Assembly (NCBI RefSeq): GCF_900101625.1
Contig: NZ_FMYZ01000001.1
Location: 62,001-126,000 of the forward strand
Length of the DNA: 64,000 nt
Source: Cupriavidus sp. YR651
GTDB taxonomy: Bacteria; Pseudomonadota; Gammaproteobacteria; Burkholderiales; Burkholderiaceae
Direction: 5' to 3'
Shown: positions 35,287 through 44,612 of the stretch, piece after piece
Layout of the letters: the number at the start of each line of letters is the position of its first letter
Numbering within the stretch: the first letter of the stretch is position 1
Notes under the pieces: model-generated
Told to the model about the DNA's origin: nothing
Databases searched by the model: none
What the model saw: only the letters and a program-made list of their open reading frames with translations
Made by a program: the position numbers and the translations under genes

Positions 35287-36281
35287 CTCGTGCAGCAATC
35301 TTCCTGTTGACGGTTGGCGCGGCACTCTTTGTCGCGCTGCTGGCCTGGCAAGGCTTTGGCGCGGTCACGACCACGCTGATGTCGGCCGGCTGGGGCCTGG
35401 CCGTCGTCGCCGCCTTCCACCTGTTGCCGCTGGCGCTGGATGCCGGCGCCATCGCCGTGCTGCTGGACCGCAAGACGCGTCACGGCTCCTTCTGCAACGC
35501 GCTGCGCGCCCGCTGGACCGGCGAAGCGGTCAACAGCCTGCTGCCTGCCGGCCAGATCGGCGGACCGGTGCTGATGGTCCGCTACCTGTCGCATCGTGGC
35601 GCACGCATGCGCGACGCCGCGGCCGCCATCACCGTCAGCACCACCACCCAGGCCCTGTCGCAGATGCTCTTCGCGCTGCTCGGCATCCTGCTGTTCGGCG
35701 CACAGGGCGGCCTGTCCGACCAGCGCACGCCGATCATCATCGTCACCGTCATCCTGGCCGCCTGCGTGCTGGCGTTCTGCATCCTGCAGCGCCGGGGCAT
35801 GTTCGGCCACGTGTTGCGCGTGCTGGCCAAGGTGTTCGGCAAACGCAACTGGGATGGCCTGGCGCTGCGCGCCGATGCGGTGGACACCGCCATCCGCGAG
35901 TTGTACCGCAACCGCCGCAAGGTGGCGGCAAGCTTCTTGCTGAACCTCGCCGGCTGGATCGCCGGCACGGGCGAGGTCTGGCTGATCCTGTATTTCCTGG
36001 GGCACCCGGTCAGCTGGCACGAGGCCTTGCTGCTGGAAAGCGTGGGCCAGGCCATCCGGGGCGCCGCCTTTGCCATCCCGGGTTCGCTGGGCGCGCAGGA
36101 AGGCGGCTTCCTGCTGCTGGCGCCGCTGGTGGGCCTGCCGCCCGACGCGGCACTGGCCCTGTCGCTGGCCAAGCGCGTGCGCGAACTGGTGCTGGGCATC
36201 CCCGGGCTGCTGTATCTGCATCTGAGTGAACGGAAGTTCCAGCGTCGGCGCGCCGCGGCAGCGCTGCAGGGCTCCGACTGA
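35283..36281 (+). CDS. YbhN/MprF-flippase-like integral membrane protein
   Basis: The protein has about 332 residues from the GTG at 35283, which overlaps the previous stop (GTGA); the frame is open upstream inside the oxygenase gene but that part is Arg-rich and not membrane-like. About eight transmembrane helices are predicted. Hallmarks of the UPF0104 / lysylphosphatidylglycerol-synthase transmembrane family are visible: N-S-L-L-P-A-G-Q-I-G-G-P, A-A-A-A-I-T-V-S-T-T-T-Q and G-A-A-F-A-I-P-G-S-L-G-A-Q-E-G-G. In MprF this module flips a modified phospholipid across the membrane. In this operon it may translocate an AEP-lipid to the periplasmic leaflet; that role is inferred. Confidence 0.85.
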   Translation: MTRAAIFLLTVGAALFVALLAWQGFGAVTTTLMSAGWGLAVVAAFHLLPLALDAGAIAVLLDRKTRHGSFCNALRARWTGEAVNSLLPAGQIGGPVLMVRYLSHRGARMRDAAAAITVSTTTQALSQMLFALLGILLFGAQGGLSDQRTPIIIVTVILAACVLAFCILQRRGMFGHVLRVLAKVFGKRNWDGLALRADAVDTAIRELYRNRRKVAASFLLNLAGWIAGTGEVWLILYFLGHPVSWHEALLLESVGQAIRGAAFAIPGSLGAQEGGFLLLAPLVGLPPDAALALSLAKRVRELVLGIPGLLYLHLSERKFQRRRAAAALQGSD

Positions 36282-36322
36282 ATCACGGCCGTCAGGCTTT
36301 TTTGCATGGTGAGAACAACATA

Positions 36323-37087
36323 ATGCGAGCAATCATTCTTGCCGCGGGCCTTGGCCTGCGACTGCAGCAACAGCCGGGGAGCCAGTTTCCCAAGTGCCTG
36401 CTGCGCTTTGACGGGGCCACGCTGCTTGAGCGGCACCTGCGCATGCTGGATGCGGCCGGTGTGAAGGAAATCGTGCTGGCGCTCGGCTTCGAACCCCAAC
36501 TGGTGGAAGCCGAACTCGACCGCCTGCAACACCCCACCCCCGTCGAAACCATCGTCAATCCGCGCTACGACCTTGGCAGCGTGCTGACCGTGCACACCGT
36601 GGCGGAAGCGCTGACGCGTGGCGGCGACGTGCTGCTGATGGATGCCGACGTGCTCTACGACGAGCGCATCCTGAACGCGCTGGTGGCCGGCGAGACCACC
36701 AACCGCCTGCTGATCGACCGCGACTTCGAAGCCGGCGACGAACCCGTCAAGCTGTGCCTGAAGGACGGCGTGCCCGTCGAGCTGCGCAAGCAGCTGATGG
36801 CCGACCTGTCCTACGACACCATCGGCGAATCGGTCGGTTTCTTCCGCTTCCAGGAACATACCGCACGCCGCCTGGCCGAGATCGTCAAGGGTTACGTCGA
36901 CTCCGGCCGCGCCAACATGCCGCACGAGGAAGCCGTGCGGGACCTGCTGCTGGAAGGCACGCAGGTATTCGACACGGCCGACGTGACCGGCGCGCCGTGG
37001 ATCGAGATCGATTTCCCGGGCGATGTGAAACGCGCCGCCGATGAAGTCTTGCCCCAACTTCTGCCGACCGTAGGAATCGCACAATGA
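36323..37087 (+). CDS. Sugar-phosphate/phosphocholine-type nucleotidyltransferase
   Basis: The protein has 254 residues from the ATG at 36323 (GGTGAG upstream). The N-terminal nucleotide loop L-A-A-G-L-G-L-R-L with Arg13 and the F-P-K of Lys24 are intact, and L-L-M-D-A-D (Asp107, Asp109) binds the metal. The style matches LicC-like CTP:phosphocholine cytidylyltransferases. In this operon the likely acceptor is AEP or a related phosphonate, forming a CMP-phosphonate. It is distinct from the second nucleotidyltransferase domain fused to PEP mutase in the next gene, whose start codon overlaps this stop (ATGA). Two such activities in tandem suggest two activated intermediates or a division of labour. 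Confidence 0.88.
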   Translation: MRAIILAAGLGLRLQQQPGSQFPKCLLRFDGATLLERHLRMLDAAGVKEIVLALGFEPQLVEAELDRLQHPTPVETIVNPRYDLGSVLTVHTVAEALTRGGDVLLMDADVLYDERILNALVAGETTNRLLIDRDFEAGDEPVKLCLKDGVPVELRKQLMADLSYDTIGESVGFFRFQEHTARRLAEIVKGYVDSGRANMPHEEAVRDLLLEGTQVFDTADVTGAPWIEIDFPGDVKRAADEVLPQLLPTVGIAQ

Positions 37088-38778
37088 ACGCCATCGACCC
37101 GAACCTGCTGGCCACCTCGCGCAGCGCGCGCCTGCGCCAGATGCTGCTGTCCAACGACCTGGAATTCATCATGGAGGCCCACAACGGGCTGTCCGCGCGC
37201 ATCGTGCGCGAGGCCGGCTTCAAGGGCATCTGGGCCTCCGGCCTGGCGATCTCCGCCCAGTTTGGCGTGCGTGACAACAACGAGGCCAGCTGGACCCAGG
37301 TGGTGGACAACCTGGAATTCATGGCCGACGCCAGCGACCTGCCGATCCTGCTGGATGGCGACACCGGCTACGGCAACTTCAACAACGTGCGCCGCCTGGT
37401 GCGCAAGCTCGAGCAACGCGGCATTGCCGGCGTCTGCATCGAGGACAAGATCTTTCCGAAGACCAACAGCTTCATCGGCGGCGAGCAGCAACCGCTGGCC
37501 GATATCGACGAGTTCCGCGGCAAGATCAAGGCCGGCAAGGATTCGCAGGCCGACGACAATTTCTCGATCGTGGCGCGCGTGGAAGCGCTGATCGCCGGCT
37601 GGGGCATGGAAGAAGCGCTGCGCCGTGCCGAGGCGTATCGCCAGGCCGGTGCCGATGCGATCCTGATCCACAGCAAGCTGTCGAAGGCCGACGAGATCGT
37701 GACCTTCGCGCGCGAATGGGCCGGCCGCGCCCCGCTGGTGATCGTGCCGACCAAGTACTACAGCACGCCGACCGACGTGTTCCGCAAGGCCGGCATCAGC
37801 CTGGTGATCTGGGCCAACCACCTGATCCGCGTGGCCGCGTCGTCGATGCAGGCCGTGGCGAAGGAAATCCACGACAACGAGACGCTGGTCAACGTGGAAG
37901 ACCGCATCGCCACCGTGAACGAGATCTTCCGCCTGCAGGATGCCGACGAGTATTCGGCCGCCGAGAAGATCTACCTGACCGGTGGCCAGGCCCCGGGTTC
38001 GGCCGTGGTGCTGGCCGCGGGCCGCGGCAAGGGCCTGGAAGCGCTGACCGAGGACAAGCCGAAGGTGATGCTGCCCGTGGCCGGCAAGCCGCTGCTGCGC
38101 TGGCTGGTGGATGGCTTCAAGAACCAGGGCATCAACGACATCACCGTGGTGGGCGGCTACAAGGCCGAAGCGATCGACGCGGCCGGCATCAACCTGGTTC
38201 GCAACGATCGCCACGCCGAAACGGGCGAGCTGGCCTCGCTGGCCTGCGCGGCCGATGCGCTGCAGAACGACACCGTGATCGCCTACGGCGACCTGCTGTT
38301 CCGCAGCTACATCCTGCGCGACCTGATCGACACCGACGCCCCGTTCAGCGTGGCGGTGGATTCGTCGGAGACCGCCCCGTCGAACCAGAGCGTGCGCGAC
38401 TTCGCGTGGTGCTCCGCCGCCGACGACCGCGACCTGTTCGGCCAGAAGATCACGCTGCGCAAGATTGCCGACGAACGGCCGGCCGGCGTGGACGCCCCGC
38501 ATGGCCGCTGGATCGGCCTGCTCAACGTGCGTGGCGAGGGCCGCGCACGCCTGCAGGCGGTGCTGGCCGACCTGCGCCGCCGCCCCGACTTCGACAAACT
38601 GGACCTGCCCGACCTGCTGAACGCGCTGGTCGAAGCCGGCGAGGAAGTCGAGGTCAAGTACGTGCATGGCCACTGGCGCGGCGTGAACGACCTGGACGAT
38701 TTCCGCCGGGCCGGCGATTTCGCGCACACGCAGACGCCGTACGCGCTGGGCAACACCGACGGCGAGGCGGCTCGATGA
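37084..38778 (+). CDS. pepM: Phosphoenolpyruvate mutase fused to a nucleotidyltransferase domain
   Basis: The protein has 564 residues. Residues ~10-295 are PEP mutase, which isomerises PEP to phosphonopyruvate and makes the C-P bond: W-A-S-G-L-A near 50, D64, G-D-T-G-Y-G-N at 92-98 and the diagnostic [10 protein letters not shown] at 120-129. From about residue 306 a MobA/GT-A-type nucleotidyltransferase domain begins ([15 protein letters not shown], then [14 protein letters not shown]). PEP mutases fused to such domains are known and are linked to CMP activation of AEP. The usual Arg after G-x-G-x is Gly here. Phosphonopyruvate decarboxylase and AEP transaminase follow with overlapping starts, which pulls the unfavourable mutase equilibrium forward. 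Confidence 0.93.
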   Translation: MNAIDPNLLATSRSARLRQMLLSNDLEFIMEAHNGLSARIVREAGFKGIWASGLAISAQFGVRDNNEASWTQVVDNLEFMADASDLPILLDGDTGYGNFNNVRRLVRKLEQRGIAGVCIEDKIFPKTNSFIGGEQQPLADIDEFRGKIKAGKDSQADDNFSIVARVEALIAGWGMEEALRRAEAYRQAGADAILIHSKLSKADEIVTFAREWAGRAPLVIVPTKYYSTPTDVFRKAGISLVIWANHLIRVAASSMQAVAKEIHDNETLVNVEDRIATVNEIFRLQDADEYSAAEKIYLTGGQAPGSAVVLAAGRGKGLEALTEDKPKVMLPVAGKPLLRWLVDGFKNQGINDITVVGGYKAEAIDAAGINLVRNDRHAETGELASLACAADALQNDTVIAYGDLLFRSYILRDLIDTDAPFSVAVDSSETAPSNQSVRDFAWCSAADDRDLFGQKITLRKIADERPAGVDAPHGRWIGLLNVRGEGRARLQAVLADLRRRPDFDKLDLPDLLNALVEAGEEVEVKYVHGHWRGVNDLDDFRRAGDFAHTQTPYALGNTDGEAAR

Positions 38779-39968
38779 TCGAGGCGGTCCAGTTCGTGGA
38801 AGCCGCGCGCGAGCGCGGTTTCTCCTGGTATGCAGGCGTGCCCTGCTCCTACCTGACGCCGTTTATCAACTACGTGGTGCAGGACCCGTCGCTGCACTAT
38901 GTGTCGGCGGCCAACGAAGGCGACGCGGTCGCCTTCATCGCCGGCGTGACGCAGGGCGCGCGCAACGGCGTGCGCGGCATCACGATGATGCAGAACTCGG
39001 GGCTCGGCAACGCCGTGAGCCCGCTGACGTCGCTGACGTGGACCTTCCGCCTGCCGCAGTTGCTGATCGTCACGTGGCGCGGCCAGCCGGGCGTGGCCGA
39101 CGAGCCGCAGCACGCGCTGATGGGGCCGGTAACGCCGAACATGCTCGACACCATGGAAATCCCGTGGGAGCTGTTCCCGACCGAACCCGAGGCTGTGGGC
39201 CCGGCGCTCGATCGCGCAATCGCCCATATGGATGCCACCGGGCGCCCCTATGCGCTGATCATGCAGAAGGGCAGCGTCGCGCCCTACCCGCTCAAGTCGC
39301 AGACACCGCCCGTGGCGCGCCCGAAGGCAACGCCGCAGGTCTCGCACGTCGGGGCTTCCACCCCGGAACTGCCGAGCCGCCGCGACGCGCTGGAGCGGGT
39401 CATCGCCCATACACCGGTCGATTCGACCGTGGTGCTGGCCTCTACCGGCTTCTGCGGACGCGAACTCTATGCGCTCGACGACCGGCCGAACCAGCTCTAC
39501 ATGGTGGGTTCGATGGGTTGCCTGACGCCGTTTGCACTCGGCCTGGCGCTGGCGCGTCCGGACCTGAAGGTGGTGGCCATCGACGGTGACGGCGCCGCGC
39601 TGATGCGCATGGGTGTCTTCGCCACGCTGGGCGCCTACGGACCGGCCAACCTGACGCACATCCTGCTGGATAACAACGCGCACGATTCCACCGGCGGGCA
39701 GGCCACGGTGTCGCACAACGTCTCGTTCGCCAGCGTGGCCGCGGGCTGTGGCTACGCTTCGGCGATCGAGGGCGACAACCTCGACATGCTCGATACGGTG
39801 CTGGCATCGGTGGCAACGGCCGCCTCCGGCCCGAACTTCGTCTGCCTGCAGACGCGCGCCGGCACGCCCGATGGGCTGCCGCGTCCGACGGTCACGCCGG
39901 TCGAAGTCAAGACACGTCTCGCGCGCCTGATCGGCGCCGACCAGGGAGCCTCGCATGCTGCTGCTTAA
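38775..39968 (+). CDS. ppd: Phosphonopyruvate decarboxylase
   Basis: The protein has 397 residues from the ATG at 38775, overlapping the pepM stop (ATGA). It is a thiamine-diphosphate enzyme: the N-terminal Pyr domain has G-V-P-C-S-Y-L-T-P and the catalytic-acid region A-A-N-E-G-D-A-V-A. The PP domain has [15 protein letters not shown] and the cofactor motif [10 protein letters not shown] ... [12 protein letters not shown]. The E-G-D-A and D-S-T-G-G-Q phrases are typical of phosphonopyruvate and sulfopyruvate decarboxylases. It converts phosphonopyruvate to phosphonoacetaldehyde, the irreversible step. The transaminase gene overlaps its 3' end by 14 bases. Confidence 0.94.
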   Translation: MIEAVQFVEAARERGFSWYAGVPCSYLTPFINYVVQDPSLHYVSAANEGDAVAFIAGVTQGARNGVRGITMMQNSGLGNAVSPLTSLTWTFRLPQLLIVTWRGQPGVADEPQHALMGPVTPNMLDTMEIPWELFPTEPEAVGPALDRAIAHMDATGRPYALIMQKGSVAPYPLKSQTPPVARPKATPQVSHVGASTPELPSRRDALERVIAHTPVDSTVVLASTGFCGRELYALDDRPNQLYMVGSMGCLTPFALGLALARPDLKVVAIDGDGAALMRMGVFATLGAYGPANLTHILLDNNAHDSTGGQATVSHNVSFASVAAGCGYASAIEGDNLDMLDTVLASVATAASGPNFVCLQTRAGTPDGLPRPTVTPVEVKTRLARLIGADQGASHAAA

Positions 39969-41022
39969 CCCGGGCCCCGTCACGCTGTCCGAGCGTGTGC
40001 GCAAGAGCCTGCTGCAAACCGACTTGTGCCATCGCGAGAGCGAGTTCTTCGATCTTCAGGACGAAGCCCGCGCGCGCCTGCTGGATATCTACGCCCTCGA
40101 TCCGGCCGCATGGAGCGCCGTGCTGATGACCGGGTCGGGCACCGCTGCCGTGGAAAGCATGATTGCGGCGCTGGTGCCGGCGCAAGGCAAGCTGCTGATC
40201 GTGCAGAACGGCGTGTACGGCGAGCGCATCGCGCAGATCGCCAGGCAGTATCAGATTGCCCATACGCTCGTGGAGCACGCGTGGATGGAAGCGCCCGATC
40301 TCGCCCGCATCGCTGCGGCATTGAAGGCGGACAGCGCGATCACGCACGTGGCGGTGATCCACCACGAGACCACCACGGGCCGCCTGAACGACCTGCCGGC
40401 CATCGACAAGCTGTGCCAGGCGCACAACGTGCGGATGCTGGTCGACGCGGTCAGCAGCTTCGGCGCGGAGGCCATCGACTTCGGCGGCAGCATCGATGCC
40501 GTGGCCGCCACGGCCAACAAGTGCCTGCATGGCGTGCCGGGCGCGGCCTTCGTCGTCACACGCCGCACCGCGCTTGAAAAGGCGGCGACCCGTACGTATT
40601 ACCTGGACCTCGGCCGTCTGGCGAAGCTCCAGGACCAGCGCAATACGCCGTTCACGCCGTCCGTGCACGCCTATTACGCACTGGTGGAAGCCCTGCGCGA
40701 ACATCAGGACGAAGGTGGCTGGCGGGCACGGCACCAGCGCTACGCGGCGCTGGCGGAACAGGCGCGCACCGGACTTGCGGCGCTGGGCATCGAGCCACTG
40801 TGGCCGGCCTCGCAGTCGTCGGTCGTGCTGCGCGCGTACCAGTTGCCGAAGGGCGTCACGTACGAGCAACTGCACGACGGCCTGAAGGCGCGCGGCTTCG
40901 TGATCTACGCCGGCCAGGGCGGACTGTCCTCGCAACTGTTCCGCATCTCGACGATGGGTGCCATCCAGCCGGCCGATATCGACCGGCTGATCGACGGGTT
41001 CCGGGCACTCACGCGGCAGTAA
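39955..41022 (+). CDS. phnW: 2-Aminoethylphosphonate-pyruvate transaminase type enzyme (biosynthetic direction)
   Basis: The protein has 355 residues. It is a class V aminotransferase with the start [24 protein letters not shown], Asp164 in V-D-A-V-S-S-F-G for the pyridine nitrogen, and the PLP Lys189 in A-T-A-N-K-C-L-H-G. All are hallmarks of AEP transaminases. In catabolic loci the enzyme removes the amino group from AEP; next to pepM and ppd it works the other way, turning phosphonoacetaldehyde into AEP. It is the last gene of the operon, and a long hairpin follows 70 bases downstream. No phn C-P lyase or phnX gene is nearby, which supports biosynthesis. Confidence 0.93.
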   Translation: MLLLNPGPVTLSERVRKSLLQTDLCHRESEFFDLQDEARARLLDIYALDPAAWSAVLMTGSGTAAVESMIAALVPAQGKLLIVQNGVYGERIAQIARQYQIAHTLVEHAWMEAPDLARIAAALKADSAITHVAVIHHETTTGRLNDLPAIDKLCQAHNVRMLVDAVSSFGAEAIDFGGSIDAVAATANKCLHGVPGAAFVVTRRTALEKAATRTYYLDLGRLAKLQDQRNTPFTPSVHAYYALVEALREHQDEGGWRARHQRYAALAEQARTGLAALGIEPLWPASQSSVVLRAYQLPKGVTYEQLHDGLKARGFVIYAGQGGLSSQLFRISTMGAIQPADIDRLIDGFRALTRQ

Positions 41023-41092
41023 GGCAGCAACAAGCGCGTCAACAAGCTGGCGACAAGCCGGCGGCAATACGCAGCGCCAGACGCTCCGGCTG

Positions 41093-41126
41093 ATGTCTCC
41101 CTGCCCGCAAGCGGCGCGGGAGACAT
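41093..41126. terminator. Stable hairpin after the phosphonate operon
   Basis: ATGTCTCCC (41093-41101) pairs perfectly with GGGAGACAT (41118-41126), and GC-rich bases inside can extend the stem. It lacks a T-run on the plus strand, so it may act as a 3' end or block between convergent genes rather than as a classical terminator. Confidence 0.55.
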
Positions 41127-41147
41127 TCAGCTACAGGACGCGCCCCT

Positions 41148-41609
41148 TCACGCGGGGATCAGCAACCCGCCGATCTGTTGCAGCAGCCCCAGCCGATCCA
41201 CCTGCAGCCACGCGCGGCACAGCTTCTCGCCGCGGCACTGGTAGATCGCAATGCCGGTCTGCGTGACGCGCTTGCCCGTCGGCGGCAGGCCCGCGAACGG
41301 CCCGGTATGCGTGCCCGCGAAGCGCCAGCGCACCACCACGCGATCGCCCTCGCCGATCACGTCTTCCACGTCGAACTTCACATCCGGAAACGCCGTGCGG
41401 ATCTTGTTGATCGAGGTCCAGAACGCCGCCGCGCCGCGCTCGCCGTCGCCGCCAACAAAGTCGACCGTCAGCAGCGCATCGAGCAATCGCTCCCTGCCCT
41501 CGTTGATACAGGTCTCGTAGAGGCGGCGAACGTTGCGCTTGCGCGCCTCCAGCACGGCGATGTCGGCAGGGTCAGCAACGGATGCAACGGTGTCGGGGGT
41601 TTCGGTCAT
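41148..41609 (-). CDS. SnoaL/NTF2-like ester cyclase family protein
   Basis: The protein has about 153 residues from the ATG complementary to 41607-41609 (M-T-E-T-P-D-T). The single alpha+beta cone fold of the SnoaL-like group is indicated by V-R-R-L-Y-E-T-C-I-N-E-G, F-P-D-V-K-F-D-V-E-D-V-I-G-E-G-D-R-V-V-V-R-W-R-F-A-G-T-H-T-G-P-F and P-P-T-G-K-R-V-T-Q-T-G-I-A-I-Y. Many such proteins are annotated as ester cyclases without known substrate. It is alone on the minus strand, converging on the phosphonate operon, and has no obvious partner. Confidence 0.85.
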   Translation of the reverse strand: MTETPDTVASVADPADIAVLEARKRNVRRLYETCINEGRERLLDALLTVDFVGGDGERGAAAFWTSINKIRTAFPDVKFDVEDVIGEGDRVVVRWRFAGTHTGPFAGLPPTGKRVTQTGIAIYQCRGEKLCRAWLQVDRLGLLQQIGGLLIPA

Positions 41610-41703
41610 GACGGCAGGCTCCTGCGATGAAAAGGCGATGGAATGCCGGCCAGTCTCAGACCTCAACCATGCTTGAGGTCAAGCCCGATCTTCGCCCACT
41701 TCC

Positions 41704-43314
41704 TCACAGCTCCGACTCGACCGGCAGCAGCCGCAGGAAGCCCTGCTCCACCTTGTTCCAGCCGCTCATGTCCGGTTCGCTGCGATAGGTTCGCAGCACG
41801 CCGTCTTCCCGCGTGACCCAGGCTATTTCCTCGCGGCCGGTATCGGGGTTCGTCTCCAGCACGACCTGATAGGCCACATCCAGCAAGGCATCGTCAATGC
41901 TCTTGCCGAGCATGTCGCACAGCGCGGCGCTGTCCACCACGATGCCCATCTCGGTATTGAGCCGCGCCGACCGGGGATCGAGGTTCAGCGACCCGATGAA
42001 CAGCAGGTGCCGGTCCACCATATACGTCTTGGCGTGCAGGCTCGCGCGACTGCTACCGCCCGGGCCCTTCGACTTCTTTTCCTTCGCCAGTTCGGCGTAG
42101 GCGGACGGCTTCAGCTCGTAGAGCACCACCCCCGCCTTGAGCAAGGCCTCGCGCTTCGGTGCATAGCCGGCGTGCACGGCCTTCACGTCGGTGGCCCCGA
42201 ACGCGTTCGTCAGGATGCGTACCTGCACGCCGCGCGCCTGCAGTCCCGTGAGCCACTCCATGGCCGCTTCGCCCGGCACAAAGTAAGGCGAGACCAGCGT
42301 CAGGTCGTGCTGCGCGCTGTCGAGGACCTTCGCCAGCTTGGGGATCGCGTGCGTGGCGTCGTCCTCGGGGGGCTGCTGCACCTTGGCCGCGCGGTCGGCG
42401 ATCACCGTCGCCTGCCCCCAGAAGGAAGGCAGGCTTTCCTGCTGGATCGCCTGCAACACGCCCGACTCCAGCACCGATCTGGCATAGGGCGTGGCTTTCA
42501 GCCTGACGACGGCGTCATCCAGGTACTGGCGGGCATTCTGCTGCAGCGTCCTGGCCTCCTCGCCTTCCAGCGGTTTGGCCAGTGACGCCAGCGGCCAGGT
42601 GGCTTCGCTGTTCCAGTAATCGTCGAACACAGCGGAAACCTGCGCCACCACCGGGCCGGCGGCCAGCAGGTCCAGGTCGCTGAAGTCGACATCGGCCCTG
42701 GCGCCGTAGTATTCGTCGCCCACATTGCGCCCGCCCACCACGGTCAACTGGTTATCCGCCGTCATCGACTTGTTGTGCATGCGGCGGTCGACGCGCCGGA
42801 AATCCGTGGCGAACTCGAACAGCCGCACGCGGCGGTTGGCAAACGGATTGAACAGGCGAACCTCGATATTGGGATGGGCGTCGATGGCGGCCAGCGCCTT
42901 GTCCTGCCCGGCCATGTGCAGGTCGTCGAGCAACAGCCGCACGCGCACGCCACGGTCGGCGGCGTCAAGGATGGCGGCCAGGAGCGTCAGCCCGGTGTTG
43001 TCGGCATCGAAGATGTAGTACTGGACGTCCAGGCTGCGCTGCGCGGTGTGCGCCAGCGCCAGCCGCATGGCGAAGGCGTCCGCACCAGCCGTCAGCGGAT
43101 AGAACACGGACTGCCCGGGGTGCTGCGCGAGCCGTGGCGCCAGCGTGCGGCCGATGACCGTGTCGGCGGTGCCCTGGCGCGCCACGGTGGGCGGCTCGGC
43201 GGGATGCGGCGGCAGGCTGGCGCAGGCGGCGCCCAGCATGGCCACGGTGGCCACCAGTGCCCGGCCGGCCGGCCGGCGCCACGCCACATGCGATACGAAC
43301 CTGGCTTCCATCAC
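41704..43314 (-). CDS. Phospholipase D family lipoprotein (cardiolipin-synthase-like)
   Basis: The protein has 536 residues. A signal ending M-L-G-A-A-C-A-S has a lipobox-like A-A-C (Cys near 30), so it is probably an outer- or inner-membrane lipoprotein. Both HKD motifs are intact: H-N-K-S-M-T-A-D with G-G-R-N-V-G-D-E-Y, and H-A-K-T-Y-M-V-D with I-G-S-L-N-L-D-P-R-S. The C-terminal part resembles the YmdC/ClsC group, which makes cardiolipin or transfers phosphatidyl groups, but its lipoprotein form suggests action on the periplasmic side. It lies next to, but facing away from, the phosphonate region, so a role in the same lipid pathway is possible only as a guess. Confidence 0.88.
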   Translation of the reverse strand: MMEARFVSHVAWRRPAGRALVATVAMLGAACASLPPHPAEPPTVARQGTADTVIGRTLAPRLAQHPGQSVFYPLTAGADAFAMRLALAHTAQRSLDVQYYIFDADNTGLTLLAAILDAADRGVRVRLLLDDLHMAGQDKALAAIDAHPNIEVRLFNPFANRRVRLFEFATDFRRVDRRMHNKSMTADNQLTVVGGRNVGDEYYGARADVDFSDLDLLAAGPVVAQVSAVFDDYWNSEATWPLASLAKPLEGEEARTLQQNARQYLDDAVVRLKATPYARSVLESGVLQAIQQESLPSFWGQATVIADRAAKVQQPPEDDATHAIPKLAKVLDSAQHDLTLVSPYFVPGEAAMEWLTGLQARGVQVRILTNAFGATDVKAVHAGYAPKREALLKAGVVLYELKPSAYAELAKEKKSKGPGGSSRASLHAKTYMVDRHLLFIGSLNLDPRSARLNTEMGIVVDSAALCDMLGKSIDDALLDVAYQVVLETNPDTGREEIAWVTREDGVLRTYRSEPDMSGWNKVEQGFLRLLPVESEL

Positions 43315-43495
43315 ACGACTCCCGAAAGGGCCCTGGCGGGGCCTGGACAGGGTCTGGAGCGCGCCAGTAGCGGCAGCAATTGTTCCAGAACGATCAATGC
43401 AGATGTACGGATTCGACGGTTAGCGATGTTACTCCCCGCTGCTATTCTTTCGATGCTTGCAAGTTGCAAGTCACATAACCGCACCAGATATCTTT

Positions 43496-44566
43496 ATGCC
43501 AACGCTATTCGATCCTCTCCAACTTGGCGATTTGCAACTACCCAATCGCATCGTCATGGCACCGTTGACGCGCCTGCGCGCCGCCGACCCGGTTTCCGTG
43601 CCGAATGCCCTGATGGCCGAGTACTACGCGCAGCGCGCGTCCGCCGGCCTGCTGATCTCGGAAGGCGTGCCCGTCTCCGAAGACGGCGTGGGCTACCAGA
43701 ACGTGCCGGGCCTGTGGTCCGACGAGCAGGTGGAAGGCTGGAAGATCGTCACGAATGCCGTCCACAAGGCCGGTGGCCGCATCGTCGCGCAGTTGTGGCA
43801 CGTCGGCCGCATCTCGGACCCCAGCCTGCTGCAGGGCCGGTTACCGGTGGCGCCGAGCCCGATCGCGGCCGGCGGCAATGTCAGCCTGCTGCGACCGCAA
43901 CGTCCGTTCGTGGTGCCGCGTGAACTGACGCGCGAGGAAATCCAGGCCGTCGTGGCCGACTTCAGCCGTGCCGCCGCCAACGCCAGGGCCGCGGGCTTCG
44001 ACGGCGTGACGATCCACGCCGCCAATGGCTACCTGCTCGACCAGTTCCTGCAGGACGGCACCAATGTGCGCAGCGATGAATACGGCGGCTCGATCGAAAA
44101 CCGGGCGCGCATCCTGCTGGAAGTGACCGATGCCGTGACCGCCACGTGGGACCCCAGGCGCGTAGGCGTACATCTGGCGCCCCGTTCGCCGAGCCATTCG
44201 ATGGCGGAAAGCCAGCCGGCGCAAACCTTCGGCCATGTGGCGCGCGCATTGGGCCAGCGCGGCGTGGGTTTCCTGTTCATCCGCGAATCGCGCGGCGAAG
44301 GCGCATTGCTGCCCCTGCTCAAGCGCGAATTCGGCGGCGCGATCATCGCCAATGACGGCTTTGACCAGGACGCCGCCGCCGCGGTGCTGGCCGAGGGCGA
44401 TGCCGACGCGGTGGCCTTTGGCCGCGCGTATATCGCCAATCCGGATCTGGTGGAACGTCTGCGCCTGCGTGCCGAACTGAACGCGGTGGACCCGGCCACG
44501 CTGTACGACACCACTGGCCTGGGCGCGCGCGGCTACACGGACTACCCGACGCTGGCCGCCTCGTAA
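43496..44566 (+). CDS. Old yellow enzyme family ene-reductase (NemA-like)
   Basis: The protein has 356 residues from the ATG at 43496 (M-P-T-L-F-D-P-L). It is a flavin TIM barrel: the N-terminal L-P-N-R-I-V-M-A-P-L-T-R-L-R-A, the active-site H-A-A-N-G-Y-L-L-D-Q-F-L (His and Asn that hold the substrate's activating group), and N-V-R-S-D-E-Y-G-G-S-I-E-N-R. F-G-R-A-Y-I-A-N-P-D-L at the C-terminus binds FMN phosphate. Members reduce activated alkenes, N-ethylmaleimide and nitro compounds with NADPH. It is monocistronic, with a divergent phospholipase-D gene upstream. Confidence 0.93.
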   Translation: MPTLFDPLQLGDLQLPNRIVMAPLTRLRAADPVSVPNALMAEYYAQRASAGLLISEGVPVSEDGVGYQNVPGLWSDEQVEGWKIVTNAVHKAGGRIVAQLWHVGRISDPSLLQGRLPVAPSPIAAGGNVSLLRPQRPFVVPRELTREEIQAVVADFSRAAANARAAGFDGVTIHAANGYLLDQFLQDGTNVRSDEYGGSIENRARILLEVTDAVTATWDPRRVGVHLAPRSPSHSMAESQPAQTFGHVARALGQRGVGFLFIRESRGEGALLPLLKREFGGAIIANDGFDQDAAAAVLAEGDADAVAFGRAYIANPDLVERLRLRAELNAVDPATLYDTTGLGARGYTDYPTLAAS

Positions 44567-44612
44567 CGTCAGTCGGCCAGAAAGGAGCGCGCCACGCACT
44601 TTTCCTGATCGA

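Noticed and set aside
33758..41022. Phosphonate antibiotic cluster (fosfomycin, phosphinothricin or similar)
   Set aside because: None of the later enzymes of those pathways is present; the phosphatidyltransferase and flippase-like protein point to a lipid or polymer head group.
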